The position numbers and the translations under genes were made by a program. Source: CAVYXZ01 sp965223835 (GTDB taxonomy: Bacteria; Chloroflexota; Anaerolineae; Aggregatilineales; Phototrophicaceae). Taken from it: a DNA stretch of 64,000 nucleotides. The notes below the pieces were generated by a model. It did not search any database. It saw only the letters and a list, made by a program, of their open reading frames with translations, and had not been told where the DNA came from. The first letter of the stretch is position 1. Each line of letters starts with the position of its first letter. The DNA is taken from positions 6,076,001-6,140,000 of the forward strand of contig CBDCXQ010000001.1 of the NCBI GenBank assembly GCA_965223835.1, in the 5' to 3' direction. Of the stretch, positions 53,267 to 62,472 are shown piece by piece.

Positions 53267-53563
53267 TTATACGTCGTGCCATTGATACCAGAATTCTTGT
53301 TCGCGCTGCTCATCTTGCAATTGCAGCGGTTGTGGTTTCTGCGTCTCGACTTTCACCGGAATGGGGGCGGGTATCAACGAGGCGAAACCTGAGGCATACA
53401 ATCCATAGAGATGCAGACTTAAAGTGATCAACAGGGCGGACTGGGCGACCAGTAATAAAGGATGAGCGGACCATACGAGCGATAGACCGCTATACAACAA
53501 CACATGCAAAGTAAACCACAGCCGTCGTCTGATTCGCGGGTCATTGGCTAGATAATTGCTCAT
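53267..53563 (-). CDS. two-transmembrane (2TM-type) protein
   Basis: 98 aa with a helix pair (about 17-55). It starts YLANDPRIRRRLWFTLHVLLYSGLSLVW. It overlaps the following 2TM gene by 23 bases. The family function is unknown; similar helix pairs often sit near kinases or sensors, but none here. Confidence 0.6.
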   Translation of the reverse strand: MSNYLANDPRIRRRLWFTLHVLLYSGLSLVWSAHPLLLVAQSALLITLSLHLYGLYASGFASLIPAPIPVKVETQKPQPLQLQDEQREQEFWYQWHDV

Positions 53564-54239
53564 TCACTTCCTCCGGGTTCTGTTCGTCAATCACTTCCAA
53601 CAATTCACCATCATCGGTCAGCATGAGACGTTCCATACGCTTTTTCTTTTTAACTTGACCGGTCATCTGTTGGACCGTCTGTTCGCGGTCAACAACACGC
53701 TGGGCCGATTCAAAATAATTTGACAGGCCGTGGGCAGCGATGCCGATGCCCCAGAATCCTGTCAGCAACAACGGAAATGGGAATCCAGATAGGTCAGATA
53801 AGACGCCCCAGAGTATCCAGGCCAGGGCGTTAATCAATATATAAATTGTGAGGTGAATAGCGAATTCAGTGCGCTGTCGTGCGCTGTGATGGACCGCTTT
53901 ATGGATCCGTTGATAATCATCGTCGGTCGTGATGTCACGCCAATCCACACCGTAAATCGCCGTCATTTGATCGGCGACCTGATTATCAATTCTGGCGAGA
54001 TGCTGTGGTGCGTGTGAGCGGAAGTCGAGGGCGTGGGCGGCCATACCGCTGCCCCATGTCAACGTCAAGAGCGAAGGCCAGGGCCAGGTGGCTTCGCCGC
54101 TGGTGATGAAGTTAAAAGCCCAGATTCCCCACAGCAGCAGGTTCACGATCATAAAGACGATCATATGGATGACAAAGCCCGCCCGCTCCTCATCATATTT
54201 TTTGAGACGGCGGCGCAACGCATCCGTATCGTGGGTCAT
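53541..54239 (-). CDS. membrane protein with two 2TM-type domains
   Basis: 232 aa. Two similar copies of the 2TM domain: LKKYDEERAGFVIHMIVFMIVNLLLWGIWAFNF at the start and HHSARQRTEFAIHLTIYILINALAWILWGVL after residue 125, separated by AAHALDFRSHAP/AAHGLSNYF-like connectors. The C-terminus is charged. It overlaps the previous and next genes, giving one transcript of three membrane proteins. Confidence 0.7.
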   Translation of the reverse strand: MTHDTDALRRRLKKYDEERAGFVIHMIVFMIVNLLLWGIWAFNFITSGEATWPWPSLLTLTWGSGMAAHALDFRSHAPQHLARIDNQVADQMTAIYGVDWRDITTDDDYQRIHKAVHHSARQRTEFAIHLTIYILINALAWILWGVLSDLSGFPFPLLLTGFWGIGIAAHGLSNYFESAQRVVDREQTVQQMTGQVKKKKRMERLMLTDDGELLEVIDEQNPEEVNEQLSSQ

Positions 54240-54514
54240 ACGCGACCTTCTTTCATCGGCGGATCAAGTTCCAGGGGGTCAATGTCATCTGCTTCTAGCG
54301 CTTCGACGATCTCCAGGCGTTCACCATCAGCGGTCTGCAAGTGGCGTTTTTGCTTCTCCATATAGGTTTCCTGGTAGCCACGATAGACATCAGCTAAAAA
54401 CAGGCTGATAATTTTCGCCAACAGCAGAAACACAATACTCAGCAATGGGTGGACTAAGAGGCCAATAACCACCGCAATGCCAAATAAGGTTGCGATTTGC
54501 AGAATCTTCCACAT
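54236..54514 (-). CDS. small membrane protein
   Basis: About 92 aa. ATG at 54514 (MWKILQIATLFGIAVVIGLLVHPLLSIVFLLLAKIISLFL). One to two helices in residues 2-45, then a charged tail (YRGYQETYMEKQKRHLQTADGERLEIVEALEADDIDPLELDPP). Overlaps the next gene by four bases (ATGA). Confidence 0.6.
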   Translation of the reverse strand: MWKILQIATLFGIAVVIGLLVHPLLSIVFLLLAKIISLFLADVYRGYQETYMEKQKRHLQTADGERLEIVEALEADDIDPLELDPPMKEGRV

Positions 54515-54555
54515 ACGTACTTCTACGGAATCACCCTGAAAAAGTTGCAAGGAAA

Positions 54556-54580
54556 CAAAAAGGAGACGCAGACGTCTCCT
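54556..54580 (-). terminator. Rho-independent terminator after efp
   Basis: On the minus strand: AGGAGACG/CGTCTCCT (8 bp) with a four-base loop, followed by five T. It ends efp transcription before the membrane-protein operon. Confidence 0.78.
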
Positions 54581-54609
54581 CAACACAAATCCGGTAACAT
54601 GCAGCCCGA

Positions 54610-55170
54610 TTAAACCCGCGTAACGTAACTGCCGTCCTCTGATTTAACGCGGATGGTGTCCCCCACATTGATAAACATCGGGACCTTGACTTCCAGTCCG
54701 GATTCCACCGTGACTCGCTTGGTCGGATTATTGGCCGTGTCACCAGCGATCGCCATCTCAGAATCCGTCACTTCAAAGTCGATGGTAATGGGTAGTTCAT
54801 AGTCAATGATTTCGTCGCCATACTTGAGCAGCTTCACCATCATGTTGGGCTTGAAATACATCACATCATCACCAAAAATGCTGCGATTCATCTGCGGTTG
54901 CTCATAAGTCTCGGTGTCCATGAAGGTCAAGAACTCACCATCATCATACAGATATTCGACGTTGACCGCTTCTACCCGAATGTCTTCTACCCGATTACCA
55001 GAGTTATAGGTTTTTTCGAACTGTGCACCCGTGCGCATATTGCGGACCAGCACTCGAATGGTGGCCGAACCGCGCCCCGGTTTGCTGTGTGAATAACTCA
55101 GCACTTTAAAGATTTCATTATCTTCAGTAAAGGTCGTGCCCTTACGCAATTGATTAACGTCGATTGCCAT
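54610..55170 (-). CDS. efp: elongation factor P
   Basis: 186-aa translation factor that relieves stalling at polyproline. Domain I is complete, with the modification loop KPGRGSATIRVLVRNMRTGAQFEKTYNSGNRVEDIRVE, domain II (VMYFKPNMMVKLLKYGDEIIDYELPITIDFEVTDSE) and domain III with GDTIRVKSEDGSYVTRV. The loop tip is Arg33, not Lys, so lysyl modification by EpmA is not expected. The region upstream of the start is short. Strongly conserved family. Confidence 0.95.
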   Translation of the reverse strand: MAIDVNQLRKGTTFTEDNEIFKVLSYSHSKPGRGSATIRVLVRNMRTGAQFEKTYNSGNRVEDIRVEAVNVEYLYDDGEFLTFMDTETYEQPQMNRSIFGDDVMYFKPNMMVKLLKYGDEIIDYELPITIDFEVTDSEMAIAGDTANNPTKRVTVESGLEVKVPMFINVGDTIRVKSEDGSYVTRV

Positions 55171-55240
55171 ATTTGATATACCCTTAACCTGTTGCGATTG
55201 CCGTTGCCAGTATAGCAGATGATAAGCTGCTTGAGTATCG

Positions 55241-55251
55241 GATGTTATAAT
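55241..55251 (+). promoter_or_regulatory. extended -10 promoter of the arylamine N-acetyltransferase gene
   Basis: TG-N-TATAAT, with TATAAT at 55246-55251 and TG at 55243-55244, 31 bases before the start. No good -35 is seen at standard spacing, as expected for extended -10 promoters. Confidence 0.5.
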
Positions 55252-55282
55252 AGAAGCCTTATGATTTGAAGCAGGAATAATT

Positions 55283-56035
55283 ATGCAAATTCAGCCCTAT
55301 TTGCAGCGGATTCACTACACCGGCCCGCTCCAAGTTGATATTCGTACGCTCCGGGCGCTGCATCGCGCCCATCTTTTCACGGTCCCGTTTGAAAATCTGG
55401 ATATTCATCTCAAACGCCCCATCGTATTAGATGAACAACATCTTTATGACAAAATCGTCAATCACGGACGTGGCGGCTTCTGTTATGAACACAATGGCCT
55501 GTTCGCGGCGGTGCTGCGCCAGCTTGGCTTTCAAGTTGATTTATTGGAAGCCCGCGTCGGTGCTAAAAACTGGGACTCCGGCAAAGAATTTAACCACCTC
55601 GCGCTGCTGGTGACATTGGCAGAACGCTGGCTGGTTGACGTTGGCTTTGGCGATTCATTCTTGGAGCCGTTGCACTTTGATGATGACGTGGCCCAGACCC
55701 AGAGCAACGGCACCTTTCGGGTGCAACACGACGGATTTGAAGGCCAGTATTTACGTCAGAATCAACATGGTGAATGGGATGCAGAGTACCTGTTCCACCT
55801 GGAACCGCGCCAACTTGAAGATTTCATACCGGGCTGCGATTTCAACCAGTACTCACCGGACTCGCATTTCACCCGGCAACGCATCTGCTCACTGGCAACA
55901 GCGACCGGGCGGATTACACTCAGCGATCAACGCTTCATTGTCACTGAAAACGACCATCGCCAGGAATACGATCTCGATAGCGAAGCCGAGTTTCAGCAGC
56001 ACCTGCACGAGCAGTTTGGCATCACACTCTCTTGA
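55283..56035 (+). CDS. arylamine N-acetyltransferase
   Basis: 250 aa. Catalytic triad: Cys in GRGGFCYEHNGLFAAVLRQLGF, His in FNHLALLVTL, Asp in WLVDVGFGDSF. It acetylates arylamines or arylhydrazines using acetyl-CoA. Complete domain order and normal length. Single gene with an extended -10 promoter. Confidence 0.9.
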   Translation: MQIQPYLQRIHYTGPLQVDIRTLRALHRAHLFTVPFENLDIHLKRPIVLDEQHLYDKIVNHGRGGFCYEHNGLFAAVLRQLGFQVDLLEARVGAKNWDSGKEFNHLALLVTLAERWLVDVGFGDSFLEPLHFDDDVAQTQSNGTFRVQHDGFEGQYLRQNQHGEWDAEYLFHLEPRQLEDFIPGCDFNQYSPDSHFTRQRICSLATATGRITLSDQRFIVTENDHRQEYDLDSEAEFQQHLHEQFGITLS

Positions 56036-56098
56036 TGTTGTCAACACATGAGAAAAGTGGGTACGATTACGTAGAAATACGATTCTCTGGAGACCCGT

Positions 56099-58750
56099 AT
56101 GGATACTCCAAACACCCCAATTGTCTTGCCCGCGCAGCCGACATCATTCATTGGGCGGGAAACCGAAATCGCAGAGATTTCTACGCTACTGGCTGACCCA
56201 GCCTGCCGCTTACTGACGTTGACTGGTCTGGGCGGCATGGGTAAGACGCGCTTAGCCATTGCCGTTGCCCGGCGAATGCAACCGGCGTTTCCCGATGGCA
56301 TATACTTCGTACCGCTTCAGCCACTGCAATCTGCTGATCAAATCATAACCACGCTGGTCAACGTCGTGAATCTCAACGCTGCCGGGAACCCCCGTGCTGA
56401 TCTGTTATCATATTTTCGACACAAGCAGCTTTTGTTGGTGCTGGACAACTTTGAACACCTGTTAGCTGGAGTCGACCTTATATCCGACATTCTGAACAGA
56501 GCAATTCAGGTGAAAATCCTGGCGACGTCTCGTGAAGCGCTGAAAATCCAAGAAGAGTGGGTAAGGCACATAACCGGCCTGGATTATCCGCGCAGTGAGC
56601 CTTCGCTGGCTGCGGCTTACAGTGCCCTGGATTTGTTCGAGGAGCGAGCGCGACATCTGCGCGGTGATTTGGATTTCACGACCCAACACAGTCATATTGT
56701 GCACATCTGCCAACTGGTGGAGGGAATGCCGCTGGCACTGGAACTGGCGGCAGGTTGGGTGCAGACGCTCTCCTGTCAGGAAATTGCGAACGAACTCCAA
56801 CACAACTTGGATCTCCTAGCATCTCGAATTCACAACATTCCGACCCGTCATCGGAGTATGCAGGCCGTATTCGATTACTCCTGGCAGCTGCTGACAGACC
56901 ATGAGCAAGTGGTATTACGGCGGATGTCCGTATTTCAAGGTGGCTGCACGCGGGAAGCTGCTGAACATGTCACGGGCGCGACCATAGACACGCTTGCCAC
57001 ATTAGTGGAGAAATCATTGCTTCAGCGCGATCCCGACACCGAGCGCTTTAGTTTGCAAGAGTTATTGCGGCAGTTTGCGGCTGAGGAATTAGAAGCGGCT
57101 CACGAATACGCGCAGATCAACGATGTACATCTTGAACATTATTCAGCTTTGCTGCGGGAAGCGGATTCATGCTCAGGTAACCCCCACTATGTAGATTGCC
57201 TCGATATGATAGAAGCTGATTTTGAGAACGTTCGGATGGCGTGGGCGTGGGCACTGAAGCAAGGTAACTATATCAAACTAAGTTACATGGTTAATCCGAT
57301 CTGGTCTGTCGGTGTTGATCGGGAACATTATTATGAAGCCAGAGCACTGTTTGTTGCTGCAACTCGCAAGTTGGCAAAGTCGAAAACCGATGATGAACAT
57401 GCTCTTTTAGGTCGTATTCTGGCGCGACAGGCGAAATGCGAACAAGTCCTTATGAACTATGCTCAATCTGAAAAAGCATTCCGCCAAAGCATTGCCATAG
57501 CGCGCCAATATAATGATCTGGCTGAAATCGCATACTCACTGCGCTGGCTTGCCATGATTATTGTGGATCAAGGGGACTTGGTCACAGCCCAGGAAATGCT
57601 TGAGGAATGTCTTCAGATTTATCAGCAACTGGAAGACCAAGGGGATCTTTCTTTTACCTATCTGTTTCTAGCGCTACTCGCAGGAGCCACGGGGAAGACC
57701 GGAGAATGTCGGAGCCTTTTTCTACAGAGTTTGCAAATTCGCCGCCAGCTAGGTATGCACCTCCAGGCTGGTCATTCACTCAAGGATCTGGGCATTTGGG
57801 AGATTCGATGGGGACAATGGGACGAGGCCCACGAGCATATTGAGGAGAGTGAGTCGCTATTTGCCGGTTGTCGGTATCCATCGGGAATGGCTCAAGTCAT
57901 GGCCCGTCACAGCCAGCTTGCACTTGTCAGAGGCCAGCTTGTTGAAGCTCAGCAAATCGCCGACAATGCCTTTTCATATTCACAGCATGTTTCAGATAGT
58001 CGTTGTGGGGCGATCGTCACAGCAACCAGCCTATTTACCCTCAGCTATATTATGGATGCGCGCGGCGAACATGCCGAGGCCAATCGGCTGGCACAGCAGG
58101 CGATGACTTTTGCCCGACAAGAGGCTGATGACATTCTGATAATGGAAATCAGATCAGTACTAGGATGGAGTTTCTGCGGTCTTGCCAAGTTTGAGCAGGC
58201 AATAGTTGTGATCTGTGAAATGCTGGAAAAAGCGCTGGTTTCGCATAGTGTGGCTTATACCTGCTTTGGGCTGGCCGCCTTCACCCGTATTTTGGCGCAT
58301 CAAGGTGAATCATCGCTTGTTGTTGAATTATTGGGCTTGTCGTTGAATCACTCTAATAGTCCACGCGGCTATTTCGGACAGCATCAAGGGCTGAGGCAAT
58401 TAAGGGCTGACCTTGAGGAACAACTCGGTTCAGCAGCTTACAATGCTGCCTGGAAACGCGGCACCCAGCTTAACCCAGAAACGGTCGCGCGTGAATTGCT
58501 GCATGAGTTTGGTATTCAGTCAGATTTCGCCGACACCGATGGGAATAGTCGTTTGCCCGCCCCCCTCACCCCCCGCGAACTGGAAGTCCTTAATCTCATC
58601 GCTGAGGGCTTGACCAATCCCCGGATCGCGGAACGCTTGTTTATCGAGACGGGCACAGTCAAAGGCTATACCAGCCAGATTTACAGTAAGCTGGGCGTCG
58701 AGAATCGCGTCCAGGCGGCAGCCCGCGCTCAAGAATTGCACCTCCTCTAG
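56099..58750 (+). CDS. STAND (NB-ARC/TPR) LuxR-family regulator 1
   Basis: 883 aa. NTPase: P-loop LTGLGGMGKTRLAIAVA near residue 42, Walker B LLLVLDNFEHL, LATSREALKI. TPR-like helices follow (about 350-800). The C-terminal HTH PLTPRELEVLNLIAEGLTNPRIAERLFIETGTVKGYTSQIYSKLGVENRVQAA is a LuxR/GerE DNA-binding domain. Such proteins detect a signal through the TPR or NTPase domain and activate transcription. The N-terminus is nearly the same at DNA level as the following gene's, and related to the kinase-output gene at 4.2-7.3 kb. Confidence 0.88.
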   Translation: MDTPNTPIVLPAQPTSFIGRETEIAEISTLLADPACRLLTLTGLGGMGKTRLAIAVARRMQPAFPDGIYFVPLQPLQSADQIITTLVNVVNLNAAGNPRADLLSYFRHKQLLLVLDNFEHLLAGVDLISDILNRAIQVKILATSREALKIQEEWVRHITGLDYPRSEPSLAAAYSALDLFEERARHLRGDLDFTTQHSHIVHICQLVEGMPLALELAAGWVQTLSCQEIANELQHNLDLLASRIHNIPTRHRSMQAVFDYSWQLLTDHEQVVLRRMSVFQGGCTREAAEHVTGATIDTLATLVEKSLLQRDPDTERFSLQELLRQFAAEELEAAHEYAQINDVHLEHYSALLREADSCSGNPHYVDCLDMIEADFENVRMAWAWALKQGNYIKLSYMVNPIWSVGVDREHYYEARALFVAATRKLAKSKTDDEHALLGRILARQAKCEQVLMNYAQSEKAFRQSIAIARQYNDLAEIAYSLRWLAMIIVDQGDLVTAQEMLEECLQIYQQLEDQGDLSFTYLFLALLAGATGKTGECRSLFLQSLQIRRQLGMHLQAGHSLKDLGIWEIRWGQWDEAHEHIEESESLFAGCRYPSGMAQVMARHSQLALVRGQLVEAQQIADNAFSYSQHVSDSRCGAIVTATSLFTLSYIMDARGEHAEANRLAQQAMTFARQEADDILIMEIRSVLGWSFCGLAKFEQAIVVICEMLEKALVSHSVAYTCFGLAAFTRILAHQGESSLVVELLGLSLNHSNSPRGYFGQHQGLRQLRADLEEQLGSAAYNAAWKRGTQLNPETVARELLHEFGIQSDFADTDGNSRLPAPLTPRELEVLNLIAEGLTNPRIAERLFIETGTVKGYTSQIYSKLGVENRVQAAARAQELHLL

Positions 58751-58844
58751 CAAAACCAACCCTTAAACCTGCCAGTTGGCAGGGAACAATCAATCGTTCC
58801 CAACCCTACGCTTTACTTAAACGGCGGGGGAAGGGGATTGTTTT

Positions 58845-59165
58845 GTGGTGATTCGGCTAGTATTGATTCTACTGATAACCTGTATAGTTGCCGTTGGTGC
58901 AGCGCGTCTCGTAGGGTCGCTGGCAACCACCGAAATCGCGATCGATTATTATGAGATTGAAGGGGAAACTTACACACTTTATGTGCGGGACACGGTGCGA
59001 GATTCTCGTCTGTGGCTGGCGGGAACTCGGTGTTTTGATGTGTTACCGGACTGGTTAATCAGTGGCAGCACTGAAGAGGTAATGGGCATGTCTAACTATG
59101 GTCAACCGCGTATTCAGCGTGCTATTGATGCGGCTGATGCTATCAAGCGGCTGTGGTGTCGCTGA
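58845..59165 (+). CDS. small secreted or membrane-anchored protein
   Basis: 106 aa starting with GTG at 58845 (58848 also possible), with a G-rich upstream region. The N-terminus IRLVLILLITCIVAVGAARLVGSL is a signal or anchor. The rest (IDYYEIEGETYTLYVRDTVRDSRLWLAGTRCFDVLPDW) has no recognised family. It sits between two STAND-LuxR genes in the same direction. Confidence 0.5.
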   Translation: MVIRLVLILLITCIVAVGAARLVGSLATTEIAIDYYEIEGETYTLYVRDTVRDSRLWLAGTRCFDVLPDWLISGSTEEVMGMSNYGQPRIQRAIDAADAIKRLWCR

Positions 59166-59237
59166 GTAAGGGCATAGTTGGCTAACAAACGCAGAGCGGG
59201 TATGATGGCATCATGATGCAAGTCGTAAGAGGCGCAT

Positions 59238-61787
59238 ATGAATACGCCAACTCTTGCCCTGCCCGCGCAGCAAACATCATTCATTGGGCGGGAAACCGAA
59301 ATCGCAGAATTCTCAACACTTTTGGCTGACCCAGCCTGCCGCTTCTTGACGTTGACTGGTCTGGGTGGCATGGGCAAGACGCGCTTAGCCATTGCTGTCG
59401 CCCGGCAAATACAATCGACGTTTCCCGATGGCATCTACTTCGTACCGCTCCAACCGCTGCAAAATGCCGATCAAATCCTGCCCACTATTCTCAATGTTTT
59501 GAATTTAAAAGCGATTCAGGACCCGCGTGCTGAACTGTTGAATTTTTTGCGAGACAAACAACTCCTGTTGGTGCTGGATAACTTTGAGCATTTGCTGGAT
59601 GGTGTTGATCTTGTGCCGACAATGCTCCAGGCCGCGCCACAGGTCAAAATTTTGACGACATCGCGTGAATCCCTCAAGCTGCAAGAGGAATGGGAGCGGC
59701 AGGTAAGAGGCCTGGATTATCCTGAAGACGAGACATCAGGTACTGATGAACCCTATAGCGCGATGCATTTATTTCAAGAGCGTGCGCGACAACTGCGTGG
59801 TGACGTAGATTTTGACTCATATTCCGATCAGATTGTGCGCATTTGCCAACTGGTCGAGGGCATGCCGCTGGCACTGGAACTGGCCGCCGGTTGGGTGAAA
59901 ACCTTATCCTGTCAGGAAATCGCTGGCGAACTTCAGCGCAATCCCGAAATTTTGGCAGCCCGAACCCACAACGCACCGGACCGTCATCAGAGTATGGAGG
60001 CGGTGTTCGATCAGTCGTGGCGGTTGCTGACCGAGGATGAGCAAGTGGTTTTGCGCGGGATGTCGGTGTTTCGTGGTGGTTGCACCCGCGAAGCTGCCGA
60101 GCAAGTAACCGGCGCATCACTGGACATTCTCACATCGCTGGTCGACAAGTCGCTGCTGCGTTATGACCTGGACCGTGAACGTTATGATATGCAGGAGCTA
60201 TTGCGGCAATATGCCGAAACGCAGCTTATGCGGAACATCGAGGAAGAACAGCAGGTACGTGACAGCCACTGCTCTTATTTCACGGATTTACTGAAACACC
60301 GGGAACCAGACTTTCACAGCTGGAAACAGCGCGACACCGTCCAAGAACTGAACCGTGAGATTGACAACATCCGCGTCGCCTGGCATCAGGCAGTTCAAAT
60401 GTCTGATTTTACAGCTATTCAAAATGGCATTATGGCTTACTGGGACCTGAACGATTTTTGCGGACGTTACCAGGAGGTCGCTGAAGCAACAACAGTAGCG
60501 ATCAGTTGTCTTGAGGCTGTTGAACCCACAGTCGAACGGGATTACGCGCTGGCCGTCGTCTACAACGCTGCTGGTGGTATCGGGATTCGATTGGGACAGT
60601 TCAAAGAAGCCAGGGCCGCATTGCACAACAGTATACAGCTGTTCAAAACTCAGGAAAGACTTCCTCCGCCTGGATTAGGCACTGACCCGACGCTTACGCT
60701 GGGGTTGCTGGAGACCACGGTGGGCAACTATGAGGAAGCGGTGTCGTATGGTGAGGCATCGTTATGCTACCTTAACCAACAAGATGACAAACTCAATTTC
60801 ATGGTTGCTATGTATGTGCTGGCGAACGCAACGTATTCACTGGCGCAGTTTGAGTACGCGCTAGGTTGTGCCCAGCAAGCTTACCAGATCAGCGAAAAAT
60901 TGGGCGATGACTGGTTTGGCTCCTACATCCTGGTTGTGATGGGTAACATCGCTTGTGCATTGGAGGATTATGACAAGGCTCAGGCGCATTATCAGTCGAG
61001 CTATAGGCTAAAAGAAGCGTTCGATGATCTGGGTGGTATGGCTTTTGCGGTGAATTGTCTGGCACGTATGGCCTGGTTGCAGGGCGATTTTCAAGCGGCG
61101 GCGCGGCTATACAATGAGGGGTACGACTTATACGTTAAGGTCAATGACCCGGGTGGGATAGCGACTGCCATCTTTGGCAGAGGCGATGCTGCTCTGGGGT
61201 TAGGAGATTATGTTGACGCTTGCCAATACTTCCGGCAAGCTCTGGAAATGGCAATTGATATTCATTGGTCTCCCTTGATCCTCACAATTATTACCAGCAT
61301 TTGCGAACTTCTGCTGAAGATGGGTGCGGGAGAGCAGGCAGTCGAACTGCTGGTCCTGGCTTCGCATCATTCGGCGGACGAACCCTTGACGAGAACACGG
61401 GCCGAAAAACTCCTGGAACGGGCAAAACGCTTGCTGCCAAAGGCTGTCTTTGACGCAGCACTCGCTCGCAGTGAAGCAGTTGACCTGGAGACGATGGCAC
61501 GCTCGGTATTGCAGCCGCTCGACCTGTCATCGAGCAGTCCCACACCGCACTCGCAAGACGTCGCGAACCAGACGCTGGTCGATCCGCTCACTCCACGTGA
61601 GTTGGAAATCCTACAACTTATGAGCGCGGGTCTGACCAATCGAGAAATCGCTGACAAACTCATAATTGGGGTGAATACGGTCAAGAAACACATCAATCAC
61701 ATCTACAGCAAACTCGGCGTAAGTGACCGGGTAAAAGCAATCAACCAGGCGCGGGCGCTAGACCTCTTGCCGCCTACTACCCCCTAA
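59238..61787 (+). CDS. STAND (NB-ARC/TPR) LuxR-family regulator 2
   Basis: 849 aa, tandem paralogue of the gene at 56099. NTPase with LTGLGGMGKTRLAIAVARQ, LLLVLDNFEHLLDGV and LTTSRESLKL; TPR-like helices; C-terminal LuxR HTH PLTPRELEILQLMSAGLTNREIADKLIIGVNTVKKHINHIYSKLGVSDRVKA. The N-terminal ~250 residues are very similar to regulator 1 while the TPR part has diverged, so the two probably sense different signals. Confidence 0.88.
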   Translation: MNTPTLALPAQQTSFIGRETEIAEFSTLLADPACRFLTLTGLGGMGKTRLAIAVARQIQSTFPDGIYFVPLQPLQNADQILPTILNVLNLKAIQDPRAELLNFLRDKQLLLVLDNFEHLLDGVDLVPTMLQAAPQVKILTTSRESLKLQEEWERQVRGLDYPEDETSGTDEPYSAMHLFQERARQLRGDVDFDSYSDQIVRICQLVEGMPLALELAAGWVKTLSCQEIAGELQRNPEILAARTHNAPDRHQSMEAVFDQSWRLLTEDEQVVLRGMSVFRGGCTREAAEQVTGASLDILTSLVDKSLLRYDLDRERYDMQELLRQYAETQLMRNIEEEQQVRDSHCSYFTDLLKHREPDFHSWKQRDTVQELNREIDNIRVAWHQAVQMSDFTAIQNGIMAYWDLNDFCGRYQEVAEATTVAISCLEAVEPTVERDYALAVVYNAAGGIGIRLGQFKEARAALHNSIQLFKTQERLPPPGLGTDPTLTLGLLETTVGNYEEAVSYGEASLCYLNQQDDKLNFMVAMYVLANATYSLAQFEYALGCAQQAYQISEKLGDDWFGSYILVVMGNIACALEDYDKAQAHYQSSYRLKEAFDDLGGMAFAVNCLARMAWLQGDFQAAARLYNEGYDLYVKVNDPGGIATAIFGRGDAALGLGDYVDACQYFRQALEMAIDIHWSPLILTIITSICELLLKMGAGEQAVELLVLASHHSADEPLTRTRAEKLLERAKRLLPKAVFDAALARSEAVDLETMARSVLQPLDLSSSSPTPHSQDVANQTLVDPLTPRELEILQLMSAGLTNREIADKLIIGVNTVKKHINHIYSKLGVSDRVKAINQARALDLLPPTTP

Positions 61788-61870
61788 GTTCGAAATACTC
61801 CCCCTCAAAAACACAGATACTTCCCTGGTAGGGCGACACCACCGCACCCATCCACTAGCATTGGGTTAAT

Positions 61871-61922
61871 GCTGGTTTGCGCCGGAAGCTCAGAGTAATC
61901 CGGTCAACCGGAGTAAACCAGC
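61871..61922 (+). promoter_or_regulatory. structured leader of the DUF4440-like gene
   Basis: An 8-bp stem GCTGGTTT (61871-61878)/AAACCAGC (61915-61922) encloses GCCGG (61881-61885) and CCGG-TCAA-CCGG (61900-61911), which could pair alternatively. It lies about 60 bases before the start of the DUF4440-like gene. I do not recognise a known riboswitch. Confidence 0.35.
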
Positions 61923-61983
61923 AGACTTGGGTTGGCAAGTATATCAACCTAGTTTGCTGAAGATATTTAGGAGGAATGTTCAA

Positions 61984-62451
61984 ATGCGTATCTATCGACT
62001 GTTTGGCTGGAGTGTGCTTGTCCTGGTAATGCTGGTGCTGGTCGCGCCGATTGCCTCGCAGGACATGGACACTGAAGTGGAAGATCAGGTCAGGTCAGCT
62101 ATTGCTGCATGGGATGAAGCATTTAACGCCGCCGATGTAGCTCAGGTCATGAATTTGTATGCTGATGATGTCGTCTCCATTCCCCCTAACTTGGTGATGC
62201 GCCAGGGCAAGGAAGAACTTCAGGCCGATTTTGAGTGGATCTTTGAGAACTTCAACGCTCAGCACGAGACGACGGTGATCGCTATTCAACTGTCTGAGAA
62301 TCTGGCTATTGAGTTAGGTCAATACATGATGACCTTTGATCCCGTTGATGGCAGCGATGATTTTGAGGAAACTGGGAATCATGTGATGGTTCGCCAGTTA
62401 GTCGACGATGAATGGAAGATCGTGTGGGAAATCTGGAACACCGACGAGTAA
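61984..62451 (+). CDS. secreted DUF4440/SnoaL-like protein
   Basis: About 155 aa. ATG at 61984 with AGGAGG upstream. Signal peptide MRIYRLFGWSVLVLVMLVLVAPIASQ; the mature domain AIAAWDEAFNAADVAQVMNLYADDVVSIPPNLVMRQGKEELQADFEWIF matches the DUF4440/SgcJ-type NTF2 fold. Function unknown; a binding or isomerase role is possible. The next gene follows 21 bases later. Confidence 0.75.
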   Translation: MRIYRLFGWSVLVLVMLVLVAPIASQDMDTEVEDQVRSAIAAWDEAFNAADVAQVMNLYADDVVSIPPNLVMRQGKEELQADFEWIFENFNAQHETTVIAIQLSENLAIELGQYMMTFDPVDGSDDFEETGNHVMVRQLVDDEWKIVWEIWNTDE

Positions 62452-62472
62452 AAGTCAGGGAAGGAAGACATA

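Noticed and set aside
58783..58802. GGGAAC/GTTCCC hairpin after the first STAND-LuxR gene
   Set aside because: It has no T-run after it, so I do not call it a Rho-independent terminator, although it could still end transcription by another route.
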